Assembly: GCF_052857255.1 (NCBI RefSeq)
Contig: NC_135498.1
Coordinates: 89,260,257-89,324,256, forward strand
Direction: 5' to 3'
DNA: 64,000 nt
Source of the DNA: Amblyomma americanum
Taxonomy: Eukaryota; Arthropoda; Arachnida; Ixodida; Ixodidae
The notes below the pieces were generated by a model, which had not been told where the DNA came from, made no database searches, and saw only the letters and a list, made by a program, of their open reading frames with translations. This document shows, one piece after another, positions 34,385 to 45,498 of this stretch. How positions within the stretch are numbered: the first letter of the stretch is position 1; each line of letters starts with the position of its first letter. The position numbers and the translations under genes were made by a program.

Positions 34385-34574
34385 TTATGGGGGTTTAACG
34401 TACGAAAGCGACTCAGGCTATGAGGGACTTATACTTCGACGCGCACTGACATCGCATTGTACACACATTTCTAGAATTTCACCTCCATCGAAATTCGACC
34501 ACCGCGGCCGGGATCGAACCCGTGTCTTCCTGGTAAGCAGCCGAGCTCCATAACCTCTGAGCCACCGCGGCTCA
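34385..34574 (-). mobile_element. Ruka-like SINE, minus strand, internally shortened
   Basis: Left edge 'ttatgggggtttaacgtacg' followed by 'aaagcgactcaggctatgag' is the reversed 3' end. The core has 'gcgcactgacatcgca'. The right side has the reversed B-box 'gggatcgaacccg' and A-box 'cctctgagccaccgcggc'. The central 'ctacggcg' and 'ccaggtggtc' portion is reduced. No clear target duplication. Confidence 0.88.
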
Positions 34575-35570
34575 AAAGTGAAATCTTAAAATAAACGAAA
34601 AATTTGCGCTCATCAACTCTTTCCGGTTCAAGAATGCCATTGTCCAGAATTGTTCCATATGATTTCGGCCAACCTAGGAGTTGTTAGCGACATACGCCAT
34701 GTTCAAACAGGCTTTAGGTTCTAAAAACGGCCCCTTTACCGCAGGCCTAACTGTAGCCAGTCTATTCTGTTTCGATGCGCTGAATGGGATGTCGAAAAAC
34801 CATGTGTCAGGGCGGCACCAAGCCTGTAAGATGCGCTGCATCCAAATGTAGCCGCGCATGTTTTTTCCCCATGAGTGATGGAAACACCGGTAATGTCTAA
34901 GCGGCGTGAATTTCCAACCTGGATGTGGAAACTTTACAAGCAAACCAAACTGCCAGCAAAAATTAATCTGGAGAATGAAATCTTAAAAATAAAAATAAAA
35001 AAAACGTTCCTGGTATGAAGAAGCACCGAAAATAAACTCATGCGCTCTAGACGGTGCAGTGCCAATATAGATAATCTTTTTACCGTAGGAAGCATGTGAA
35101 GCCATTCAATGACAGCCGGTGTGAGACAAAGTCGAATATGAAAATAATTTTTAAGGAAGTCATCGCTCCATCAAACACGATAGAAGTGGAATTAGCGCTG
35201 CCAATTTTGTTTCACTTCAAGTAGCAGCAATTACGACCTCGCAGGAATCAGCAACTGCGCGTCACAAATGGCGCATCAAGTGCATTTCCCAAGCGAAGCA
35301 CGCCAATCCTGAAGTAATTTCCTGTGACAGTTCGTAGCGCTTTTGAATGTCCGAAGCTCCTACGGAATAGTTTTTTTTTTGTTGACCACTGCCACTCCCA
35401 TGCTCGGAGCACATGGTCAGTCAAGTTGTGTGGTGCAGAAGCCACTTTTTGCGCTTTAAATCGAGCACCTTTCGGTATTCAAGCTGTTGCTTCAAGCCGC
35501 CTACCTACGTCCGACGATCATATGGCGCTGCGATCGATACACATCCAACCGCGTACAACCCTTGAAAATG

Positions 35571-35718
35571 GTCTATAGACTGTTTATAGACTTCTTGTAG
35601 ACTATCGCCTTCCTGTAGATATTCTCTTTTGTCTATCCGAAGCCTATAGACTGTCTATAGACAAAGGTCTGCTAAAAGTGTATAGAAAAAACTCTATGGA
35701 CCATCTATAGTCTATAGA
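35571..35718. repeat. Cluster of 'tctatagac' palindromic repeats
   Basis: About eleven exact or near copies of 'tctatagac', 'ctatagaa' or 'tgtagac' in 148 bp, several back to back ('gtctatagactgtttatag', 'cctatagactgtctatagac'). Since 'tctataga' is its own reverse complement, the cluster reads almost the same on both strands and could fold in many ways. No tail or coding content. Confidence 0.88.
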
Positions 35719-36730
35719 AATTTTTGTAAGGGAACTTTTATAGGAGCCCGCGCGGCATCCTGCCTATACACAAATACCATCATGTCCTGATAAACAGTGA
35801 AATAGGTTCCGAAGTGGTGCTCTCAACACACTTACCCTGTAGCATCCTGTGCATGGGCCATGCGAACAGGGCTAGTTCAGGAAAAGGAAGCCGACCCCCT
35901 GCAGAGAAAGGGATTACGGTCGTCTGACTGATTGTGCACTCCGCTTATCGTAGTTAGTAGGCACTGAGCGACGGACCACTGCCCGAGACATCCCTGAGCG
36001 TGCACGAACGGATGAGCCACCGCGTACCTCTTCGACCTCGACCCTGCCTTTCTATCCCAGCATCTGGGGCCTAGTGTCCCCCACTACGCACCGGGCGCCA
36101 CAATAGGGCATAGCACTCGAGCAAGAACCCAAGTTCGTCGGCGACCAATCCAGGACAGCATGAACACCCAGGGGTATCTTATCTACAACCTTCTACTTTG
36201 TTATTCAGTATCAGTTAACCAGCCTGCTCGTTAGCATGAGCTGTATTTTGAAGTACTACGCCGGTGAGAAAGCCATGCCGAAAAAATTTCTAACTCAGAA
36301 AGCTTATTTTTAAGAACTGCGGAGAGTCTTAGCTGAAGCACTCTGTATAACAAAGACAGTTACGATCCTTTTTGTTGCAGGTGCCTGGTTTTATGCGCAA
36401 CTATTTAACAAGCTATAGGCGTGGTGCCGTTCCTGAGCAACACTAGTTTTCTAGCCTTAGTCGTTTGAATGGAAATACAGCGCACTGAATGTTCTTCGCT
36501 CCTTGTAAACAAGAACATTCGAGACTGCCCCGTGGTCACGTGATCTGCGTGGCACTCCAAAGAGGGGCCGGGGTAGATTGTGCGCCAGCCTGAAGCGTAC
36601 GAGAGCGTGTGCGCGCTTGGCTTTGTACAACGTGGACCACTGAGGCACCCCTGCCAACGCTAGTCACGATCGCCACCACCTCTGGCATCAGTGGTGTTGT
36701 AACCCGAACGCAAGGTGATCTGAACAAGAG
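35719..36730. other. No gene recognised
   Basis: Contains a short head of the dispersed repeat at about 35,873-35,900 ('gctagttcaggaaaaggaag' then 'ccgacc') and otherwise nothing recognised. Confidence 0.5.
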
Positions 36731-36734
36731 CAAG

Positions 36735-36752
36735 CACACACACACACACACA
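36735..36752. repeat. (CA)9 microsatellite
   Basis: Nine uninterrupted CA units. Confidence 0.95.
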
Positions 36753-36897
36753 TCAGCACATTTCACTGGCTGGTCTTAGGTGTCCCATCTTTAACAACTC
36801 TCTTAGAGCTTTTACCTTTGACAAAATTATCCTCACCTTTATTTTTAGTTTTGAAAATAGTTTTGCAATTCAGTAATATTGCATTCATGACAAGTGC

Positions 36898-36975
36898 GAG
36901 CGCCGCGGACGGGATCGAACCTGCGTCCTATGGGTCCAGAACCGAGTGCCATGACCACTGTGCTACTACAATGGA
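36898..36975 (-). mobile_element. Head-only tRNA-derived SINE fragment
   Basis: Reverse-strand A-box-like 'tagcacagtggtcatggcac' and B-box 'aggttcgatcccgtccgcgg', without the SINE body. It lies about 20 bp from the full plus-strand SINE at 36,994. Confidence 0.75.
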
Positions 36976-36993
36976 GGCCTATTCTGTCTTTCT

Positions 36994-37233
36994 AGCCGCC
37001 ACGGTGGCTGAGTGGTTATGGCGCTCGGCTGCTGGCCGGAAAGACGCGTGTTCGATCCCGGCCGTGGCGGTCGAATTTCGATGGAGGCGAAATTCTAGAG
37101 GCCCGTGCACTGTGCGATGTCAGTGCACGTTAAAGAACCCCAGGTGGTCAAAATTCCCGGAGCCCTTCACTACGGCGTCTCTCATAGCCTGAGTCGCTTT
37201 GGGACGTTAAACCCCCATAAACCAAACCAAACC
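36994..37233 (+). mobile_element. Ruka-like SINE, full length, with perfect 13-bp target duplication
   Basis: Head 'gccgccacggtggctgagtg' (A-box), 'gtgttcgatcccggccg' (B-box) and a tRNA-like pairing between 'gccgccacgg' and 'ccgtggcggt'. Body: 'cgatggaggcgaaattctag', 'tgcgatgtcagtgcacgtta', 'ccaggtggtcaaaattcccg', 'cactacggcgtctctcatag' and 'gggacgttaaacccccataa'. Tail 'accaaaccaaacc'. 'attctgtctttct' occurs immediately before (36,981-36,993) and after (37,234-37,246). Confidence 0.95.
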
Positions 37234-37883
37234 ATTCTGTCTTTCTGTTCGCCAACCTGGGAAAGAGGGATGAAAGGCCTCCCGCTCAAGAAATCTTTAC
37301 CACCATCCCTCGTCTTCGCCACCTTATCCGACGTGGCAGGTTGCTTGGAGAGCTAGAGCCACCTCCGCATGAGACCGCGGGTCATCAGCTCAGGATACCA
37401 CCTGGAGGCTGCCTGCACATGCACCAACACACAGGTTTTCTTTTTATCAAAACCAGCACTTGAAGAGACGGACAGAATGGTGACACACACAATATATACG
37501 TTGACTTTGACCACTGGTGGCAGTCTCCTCACCAGTGATCAGAGTCCCGGTTCCCGGAAACGTGTTGCGCATATCAAAAAGATTGATAAAGTTATTTCAA
37601 TGCAGCTAGAAACAGCTGAACTCGCGAGTGAAGTTGCAAACTATGGCAGGGTCATGCACGGTGAGTTTAACGCAGAGTCACAGCTCCTGCAGTGGGCATG
37701 ATAGAGTCAGAAAAGATGCACTGTGTTGTGTTCGAAAATACACCGCCACAAATTCTTGTAGATAATGATCTATACTGCTTGTACTGACTTTGCAGTGTTG
37801 CTTTAACTTTGGAGTAATATTCGCTTTTAGAGCGATAGCTCTACTCAACACAAAAGTCAGACCGGTTGCATATTTGGCAATGA

Positions 37884-38111
37884 TTGGTTTGGTTTGGCTT
37901 ATGGGGGTTTAACGTCCCAAAGCGACTCAGGCTATGAGAGACGCCGTAGTGAAGGGCTCCGGAAATTTCGACCACCTGGTGTTCTTTAACGTGCACTGAC
38001 ATCGCACAGCACACGGGCCTCTAGCGAAATTCGACCACCGAGGCCGGGATCGAACCCGCGTCTTTCGGGCCAACAGCCGAGCGCCATAACCACTCAGCAC
38101 CCGCGGCGGAT
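37884..38111 (-). mobile_element. Ruka-like SINE, full length, minus strand, with 14-bp target duplication
   Basis: Reversed order of the 36,994 element: 'ttggtttggtttggcttatg' tail, 'ggggtttaacgtcccaaagc', 'gagacgccgtagtgaagggc', 'tgcactgacatcgcac', 'cgggatcgaacccgcg' (B-box) and 'ataaccactcagcacccgcg' (A-box region). 'atatttggcaatga' (37,870-37,883) and 'atatttgggaatga' (38,112-38,125) differ at one base. Confidence 0.95.
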
Positions 38112-38213
38112 ATATTTGGGAATGAAATGACCTTCGGACTTGGAGATTTCTTATTAAGAGCCTTAAGTCAGAAGACGAAGCATGTTTTGACTATGGCCAG
38201 TGCGACGGTACCT

Positions 38214-38616
38214 CTAAATTACACTCAGGTCGTTTCCAAAAGATAGTCCATCCCACCCGCAAGATTTGTCCGACCCCACCTGCGGAATATAACCTTCATT
38301 GATATGTACCGAAATCGATGTCCGGGCTAATTTGAATGCGCTCGATGCGATGGTCTCCAAGTGTGACCCATTCCGCTCAAACATTTGCGCCTCGCCTCCT
38401 CTAAACTTCGCCTTCGATTTGGACAAAAATTGATGGCCAGGCTGAATTGAGTGTACGCGACACGTTGGTATTCTCCAAATTTTGCCAAGGCCACCCCAAA
38501 AATTTTACCTGGGCCGATATGGACAATAGCCTATGTCCAGCCATAACTGAGCGCGTCTGACAAGATGCCAGGCTCCCAATTTGCCCTCGGCGATTGCCAA
38601 AATGCTTTCGCTCGAC
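38214..38616. repeat. Degenerate tandem repeat, ~105-bp period, about three units
   Basis: Three successive stretches share the order 'gac' ... 'atg(g/t)cc(a/g)g' ... 'gag(t/c)g' ... 'ga' ... 'ctccaa' ... 'ttgcc': near 38,310-38,400, 38,420-38,510 and 38,518-38,610. Identity between units is low. It ends exactly where homology to window position 1 begins, but whether copy 1 has the same repeat upstream lies outside the window. Confidence 0.5.
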
Positions 38617-39451
38617 CACTGGGTACTATTGTGGTTATACCCTTAACTTTTTTGCCTAAAGTAATACTTTTAGGTCAACTTCACACTGTCACAGATTGTA
38701 CTGCGCAGTATGTAGAGCTACCGTATTAACTCGCACTATGAACGTACTCTTTTACCCGAGATATTCATCGGAATTTGTTAGGTGTATTAATTACTACCGA
38801 TGAACCGGAAAAGAAATTTGAAGCGGAACAAATTGGAGAAAGATTGGTAGAATAAACACTCAACCCGCCACGACTAACCTTATGAATAAAGCGGAGCGCC
38901 CCATTCAGCACAGTTTCCGAATGTGAAATTATACTCTACTCTTGCCTATACCCCTAAGCCATAACTTTTCAGTATAGGGTGAGGTATAAAAATATTTGAC
39001 AAATGGTGTGTTGTTCGGTATCCACAGGTGGGCACCTACTACCTATCAACATAATTCGCGGCAACAGAACAAGATGCAATCATGACGTGATGCAAAAATT
39101 AAAGTTTACGTTTCGACGTAAAAGTGCAGGCTGCGCGCATTAAGACAGCGTATTGACTTGGACAGTAAAAACGCTAACTGCTTCCTTTTTAAAGTTCATT
39201 GCACAAACTCACCCCCTCCCCCCACACCTCTCTTCTAGTAATTACTTAGTAGGCGACTTCGGCGCATGACAACTGACTTCCGCTATCTTCGCCCATTTTG
39301 AAGGTAATGTAGCCGAAGGTAAAAAGGTCTTCCTTTACAAGTCTGCAGCTGAAGAATAACTTATCGATCAACCCCGCGCAACATGAATTTCAATTAAAGC
39401 CGGTAAAAAAATGCCACTCCTTGTAGGCTTACCCTAGAAAGGCTTCCAGTT

Positions 39452-39675
39452 GGGGTACCGAAGCTTTTCTAGTTCAAAAAAAAGAAGCCGACAGCTGAAA
39501 CCTCTGTCTACGCTGCCACATCAAAATCACCGATTCTGCCAAGGAAAAACTAGAAATAAGTGTAGTGTACAAGCACCAAGTGAAAGGTGCGAAGAATATC
39601 TACGCATTCTCGCCGCAATCATGCATTACCTTATCGCGTTTTCACATTCCCTTTGTTCAGCGCTGTTTCATTAAT
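39452..39675 (+). repeat. Dispersed 'ccacatccaa' repeat, copy-2 counterpart of 836
   Basis: Same unit as 836-1,060, with 'gctgccacatcaaaatcacc' and 'gattctgccaaggaaaaact'. The mutated core ('ccacatcaaaa') is private to this copy. Confidence 0.65.
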
Positions 39676-42600
39676 ATGCGCTGACTTCGCCCACCATACG
39701 GTTTAGTTTCCGAGCTAACCACTGCTGTCATTTTTGCCCACATAGCTCCTAGAAACGTGTCCTTATGTAGGGATGCGGTCAAAAAATGAGGGGAGGTTTG
39801 TTCTAGCTGCACAGAATTTGCTCCGGCCACGGTGTAACGTACATTTGCCAGCAATGGCACGAAAATCTGTGGCAGCGGCGCCGTCGGGAGACGATTACTG
39901 CGAATCATTACCAGGCCCTCCACAGTCATGCTTTGGAAGGCATTGCTTGGACAGTTTAAAAGGAAAAAATAACCAATGAATGCTTTGCGAAAAGAAAAAT
40001 GCAGACAAATAAAATAAACGCCCATTAAAACCTCTGTAGAAGTGCATTCGAACCACTGCAGATAGAAGCCCTGCTTTTTAACGGCGGCTACACCCACAGG
40101 GTAAGCCCTATCCTTCCCATGCATTCTAGGGCATAATCCTACACATTTTTGTTAACAATGAATAAGTTTGGCGGCTACCAAAAGGAAAAAAGAGCACTAA
40201 TATTTGCTATTTTATTATGACTACACTCGAGGCAACTTTAGTGTTTTCTCTTCACAAATCAAAACGCTTCCATGCCAAATTTTGGTGCAGTATATTCACA
40301 CCTGTTCATATAAAATAGAGGAAAAATTTTGCTTTTGGTCGATTGTCGCGTTTAATGTTTAATGGTACTATTGTAACAAAAATCTTATTTTGAGATGAGT
40401 GGAAAATAAAAACGAACTTAATAACTAGTAAGTTTTGCTGTTTGTCAATTTTTCCTGACAACTTCACTCCATGTGCCTGGCACAACGCCCATAACCTAGA
40501 GGAAAATATGCTACACTGGAAGAAGTGAGATAGGGAAAAGATGCAGAAAGGAATGCACTTTAATAAATGCTGCAAAAAAATCCTTTTCCAGATCTCTCGT
40601 TTACTGTGCTCCTCACCCCTTCTCCATTTCTCTTTTCAATCCCCGCATCATTCCTCCACAGTGCAGGGTAGCCTGCCGGAACACCCTTCAGGTTTACATC
40701 TTTAACTCTTTCATTACAAGCGCCATCGATTTTTATTTAAATATTTTTCCCTGCCAAGGTCCTTATGCTTTTGTCTCCCGAATCTTCTCCCCAACGCAGC
40801 CGCAAGTAAGCGATTTTCTAACACCGGCTAAAGTCTCTTCATTAAAGAGCCTTTGTATTTATGTACTGCAGGTTTAATATTTGTATACTACTGCCTTTCC
40901 TGGATATCAGGCTTACGCAACCTTCTCAAGCGCTCTTGGATGGAGCGCATGCTTTCGAGAACAATGGCGTCCCCTGTCGTGACTTAGGTTAACTCTGACC
41001 GGAAAATGCATTTTGTTTGCGTGCTCTGGCATCAGTGACCAATATGGGCGCGTTCGTGCAGAAATTGCGAAATAGCGTGAATACATGACAACATGAAGTG
41101 ACACGCGCAGAGCCTCTCGGTGTGTGTCACTCCTTGCTGTCGACCCATCTTCGCGCTATTTCGCCCCTTCTCTCAAGTACCAGGTAGCCCAAGTTAGCAC
41201 TTCAGGGCACTCCTTACCTTCGGAAATTTCCTAGCCTGGAGCCTTTCTGTGATTAGAGTAGGTCCAGGCTGTTGATCGAACCCCTGTACCGCACAGAAGA
41301 CCACATTTGAGGAACATACCACTTGACCGCTGGCAGCCGACTATACTAAAAAATTGGCAGTGGCCTAACTCTTCTAAACCTAGTTACAGCGAAAACTTAA
41401 ACACACTTAGCTGCACTCGGTTAGACGATTGAAATACCTGCGTTTGACGGGCACTGCTAGCCGCGCTCTCATCCATGGCGAAACTGCATGCGAGAGCAGC
41501 GTCACATAATTAAGCGAACACTAAGCCACGTGCATAATCACATGACCACATCTGGCGAAGAGCCGTTCATCGTAGCGCGGTCGGAGCAGTGGCGCTGCGG
41601 ATGCCGCTGGAGTGATTCACGGGGTCTGACATCTCAGCCACATGTCCAGCCTACCTCCAGCTGAAGGACAAACTGCAACACCCGATGACCTTTGCGAAAC
41701 ATGGCTGAGTGGAGCCCTCACTCTAAAAACGCATAAGCACGTGGGTTTGTGTACGTGGTTACGTCTAGAGACCAACACCGATCTATGATGTAAGCAAGAA
41801 GCGGTGGTGCTTCACTGGCTGTAGCGACTGAGGAAAAAGTACGGAGGTGATAAGTAGGCTTAGCGCCCATAGGAATACATGGAAGCAAAAGTTTTCAAAA
41901 CAGTTTTCTTCAGTGCACCTATTATGTCGTCCCTTCGTGAAGAACAACCAAGTAATCATAGAACTCATTCTGAAAGTACGAAGCGTTATTTCGAAAGCGA
42001 TATATTTTTACAGCTTCACGTTATGTGCCCGTGGGAATGATTAGCGATGATTCACGTGGGGGTGATTCTCGGGACCATGGCGTATTGAAACAAAATAAGC
42101 AAAACTTTCTCGCAACATTTTTCTCGTTTCACAGAGTGTCCACGGAGGCGGCTGTTAACAGTTGGTGAGTGCTGTGAAGAAGTTGAATGTGAGAAAGTGC
42201 AGTACATCATTTCGGAGGCACCGTTTAAAAGTGCCAGATGTATCAGTAATGGTGACATATCAATTTCAGATGTCGCAGTTAAGCGAACAAATTTTCTTCA
42301 TTTCCGCAAATTTCCTCCATGCTTGGTGCGTTATCATAGCGCCGTCATGCTGAACACACTAAAACCTCCCTCGCAATGTGCGGTGCTGGCCCAGCAAATG
42401 GCACAGGTGGCGAACGCCACACAGCTTTAGCACTTCCGCACGTAAGGAAGTGCACCTCATAATTTTTATTGGTGACTATGCCAATATACTCAGTCATCAA
42501 CCATCAATCGATTGATGATTTATCTATAAACAAACTCTGTTATAAAGGCACTCTGTGATAAAGATCGATAAAGGCACCCTGAAAAAAAACTTATCCGGGC

Positions 42601-43446
42601 AACTCATTTTACATGAACCTCCTGCTTGGGCCAAGCAGTGGCCTGCAGTATTCTGAAATAAATAAACTTATAAAACGGTACCAATGTTTACGTGTATATA
42701 GGAGGCAAATGTTATTGAACAAAAACTTTTATCCGGGCATCTCATTCTGCATGAACAGTATCAATATTTACGTTCATGCAGGGAGCAGATGTTATTGGAC
42801 AAAACAAAATATTCCATGACTTGGCCTCTACTGTCTTCGGCTTCCTCATTGAGGAGTGTGTGCACTAAAATCTCGTGCTATCAGATACGGTCTAAAATGT
42901 GAGTTTTAGATAAAATGCGAGATAAACACAGCGTACTGTCATGGTCTTGCATCTTAGAAGTATTCAGTAGGCTGCCGGCGTTCAATGGGTTCATTGGCGT
43001 TGGCAACGTTATAGACGCCAATGATTTTGAGGAAAGGAAAGGTGCACAACTGGCTCCCGGGTCATTGGGCAGCTCAGTCGCGCTCGCAGGCAGTGATGCA
43101 CGCCGGCCGATCCACATTTCGCGGAATATTTAGTGCTTACCAATGCTAACCCACTAACACTTTCCAAGCTGAGCAACGCTCGCTGAGACTGTTTTCAGTC
43201 CTCTGACCCTCTGTGTCATTAATACGTGGTATTCAATCCAGATAAGACAATTTGAGTTTGTCCTTAGTGTCCAAAAACAAAAAGTCTGCAAAGCATAAGT
43301 TGACTGAATATCGTTGCTGTTTTCGCGCCCATTGTGGAACGAATTTAGCATAGGATTCTGCTTGAGCAAATCACATTGAAATTTAAACACTTACTTAGCT
43401 GCAGCTGGAAAGAGGGCTCAGGCACGCGCAGTGTTTCCGGCACGCA

Positions 43447-43590
43447 CCTCTAGTTCAGGTCGAATAAGCCGACAAAAGCATAATTGTTCCTGGATGCCGC
43501 ATTCGAATAGCAGACGCTGCAATTGAAAAACGAGTATAACTTAAACTCGTGCGAAGGGACCCGACCAAACAGTAAGTGATTCTCCAGTTT
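43447..43590 (+). repeat. Dispersed repeat, copy-2 counterpart of 4,996
   Basis: Begins 'ctctagttcaggtcgaataa', then 'ggatgccgcattcgaatagc'. A short stretch present in copy 1 ('cactgaatatctcaaa') is missing here. Confidence 0.5.
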
Positions 43591-43915
43591 ATATTTCGTT
43601 CCTTCAAATATTGGGCCCGGAAAGGCAAGGTGCTGCCATTTTATTTATTCCGGCGAGAAGAGTGGGATTAATTCACTGAATTTTTGCTGTTAGGGTAGTG
43701 TCGCATTTCTGTGATTTCGCATCGCCGGGTGAATTCACGGCTACTCCCGGATTACGCGAGAGCGTACACAGCTCGTTCAATCGAAAAGCCGGCGGTGTAG
43801 AAGTAATAGTAGTGATGGATGATTTATTGGCGTGTGGTAGGAGATAACCAGTAATGAAATAAATTTATTAATTGAATAATTAGTTAAAATTCGGAAAAAC
43901 GGTGTTTTAAAGGTG

Positions 43916-44135
43916 TCCTGCCGTCGTGGCTCAGTGGTTAGGGCGCCCGGCTACTGAGCCGGAGTACACGGGCTCGAACCCGACCGCGGCGGCTACACCC
44001 ACGGCCACTATTTCTTTCTTCTCTCAGCCTCTCCCTTATCCTTGCCCTTACAGCGCGGTTGGGGTGTCCACCAAAATACTAGAGACAGATGCTGCCCATT
44101 TCCGTTCCCCAAAACGAATTTTCATTTTCATTTCA
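43916..44135 (+). mobile_element. tRNA-derived SINE, copy-2 allele with ~100-bp internal deletion
   Basis: Head intact: 'cgtcgtggctcagtggttag' (A-box) and 'cgggctcgaacccgaccgcg' (B-box, closer to consensus than in copy 1). The next ~100 bp of body, including the 'cagtgcacgttaaag' block, is absent; the sequence jumps to 'cggccactatttctttcttc'. The tail 'cgaattttcattttcatttc' remains. Shared flanks show one ancestral insertion before the duplication. Confidence 0.85.
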
Positions 44136-44452
44136 GAGGTGTCAAAATGCTTACAACGAAAAGTAAATTCTTGGTGAGGCTAGTTAAGAACATTTAGGGC
44201 GAATAAATTTTCAATCAAATGAAACAATTGATAAAAATAAAATTGCTTTCAAATGTGTGAAACTGCTCAGAACGGTAAGCGAATGTTTGGTGATACTAAG
44301 TATCGGCGTATGTCGCCGTGCTAATCAAGTAATCTGGTAAATAAAGAGTCGCATCATCATCAGATGACGCATTAAACGGCGTACGCTATCGCGTCAACTC
44401 ATAGGCACAGCATAGGAGTCCAACGTTGCTTTCCTGTACGCTAATGATTAAT

Positions 44453-44645
44453 AAACCGTGAAGAATGCAGCTTCTCGAAGAAAGCCGGCTAATCGCGGAT
44501 CGGGGCGGGTAGCAACTTCCAAGTGGCCGATACTGCTGGAGAATACCAGGCATAACAACTTAAATATGCGAGCACCTCGGGAAAGGTTCACTCAATATAA
44601 AAGCGTACTGGAGACTTTCAGGCTGAACACTGTCGTAATTTCATA
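44453..44645 (+). repeat. Dispersed repeat, copy-2 counterpart of 6,108
   Basis: Aligns along its whole length with 6,108-6,300. The core here is changed to 'gtagcaacttccaagtggcc', so this member has drifted from the family core while its twin kept it. Confidence 0.6.
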
Positions 44646-45487
44646 TCCTTTTGATTAGCTAGGCCCCGAATAGTGGGTTGGTGCAGTTTTAAGCAAATGT
44701 TTTTTTAGTTTATTATTTGGGCTAGCTGACAATGTCACTAACGTCAGATGGAGTAAAACCCTCCGTGGGTCTCGACGCAAGTAGTCATGGACTGGCCAAT
44801 TGCAGAAAATCGCAAGGCTCAGACAACAGTAATATTTACACGCGGTGTTCTGCCATACCATACAGAGTCTTTTTCTTATGTTGCTCATACATCACAGGAC
44901 CGCTCGGTTGAACTGTTGTAAAAAAGCATTCCATACCGTCCAAAATTAAGCTTCTGTTTTCTAGTCAGGCTATCTTCTTTTTATACTTATACTTCCTGTT
45001 CCGGATGGAAGGTGGTACGTACGATCACGTACGTGTGAAGCGTGCGCTTTTAAACCTGTGGGGGCAGCAGTATTTGTCCAAGTTGAACTTCCACTGTGAT
45101 AGTCATATCAGTCAGGTCTGGTGCGAGGATGTAAACACCTCTAATTGAAAGGAATTGGGAGCTGAAAGATGGTAGTCGGGAAAACCAGGGCGCTAGCAAG
45201 CCGCAGCATTCATTTCTACATTTAAGAAAAATTAGGTGAGATTAATTAGACTGATGCAGAAATATTGATTTATATAAGAATCTATTCAAATTATGATTCT
45301 ATTCCAATACTGAGTCCGCTGTCTTTCTCTCCACAGCCTGATTGTATTCTAATTCACACTACGCAAAATCCGTCACGTGGTTGGCCCGTCTTGCGCGAAT
45401 CCCAACTCTCGTTCTTGGATTTTTCAACAGTTTACAACAGGGTTTTCAACCCATTTAGGACGCCTGGACGAAGTAAACTAGAACGGT

Positions 45488-45498
45488 GGGGGGGGGGG
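45488..45498. repeat. 11-base G homopolymer (copy-2 counterpart of 7,145)
   Basis: Eleven G, followed about 18 bases on by G7. Confidence 0.9.

Noticed and set aside
36994..37075. Possible functional tRNA gene at the start of the SINE
   Set aside because: Although the outer stem pairs, the arms are irregular and the unit is part of a full SINE with a perfect target duplication.
39657..40124. 155-codon minus-strand open frame in copy 2
   Set aside because: The matching stretch in copy 1 is interrupted, so the frame is not conserved even between recent duplicates.
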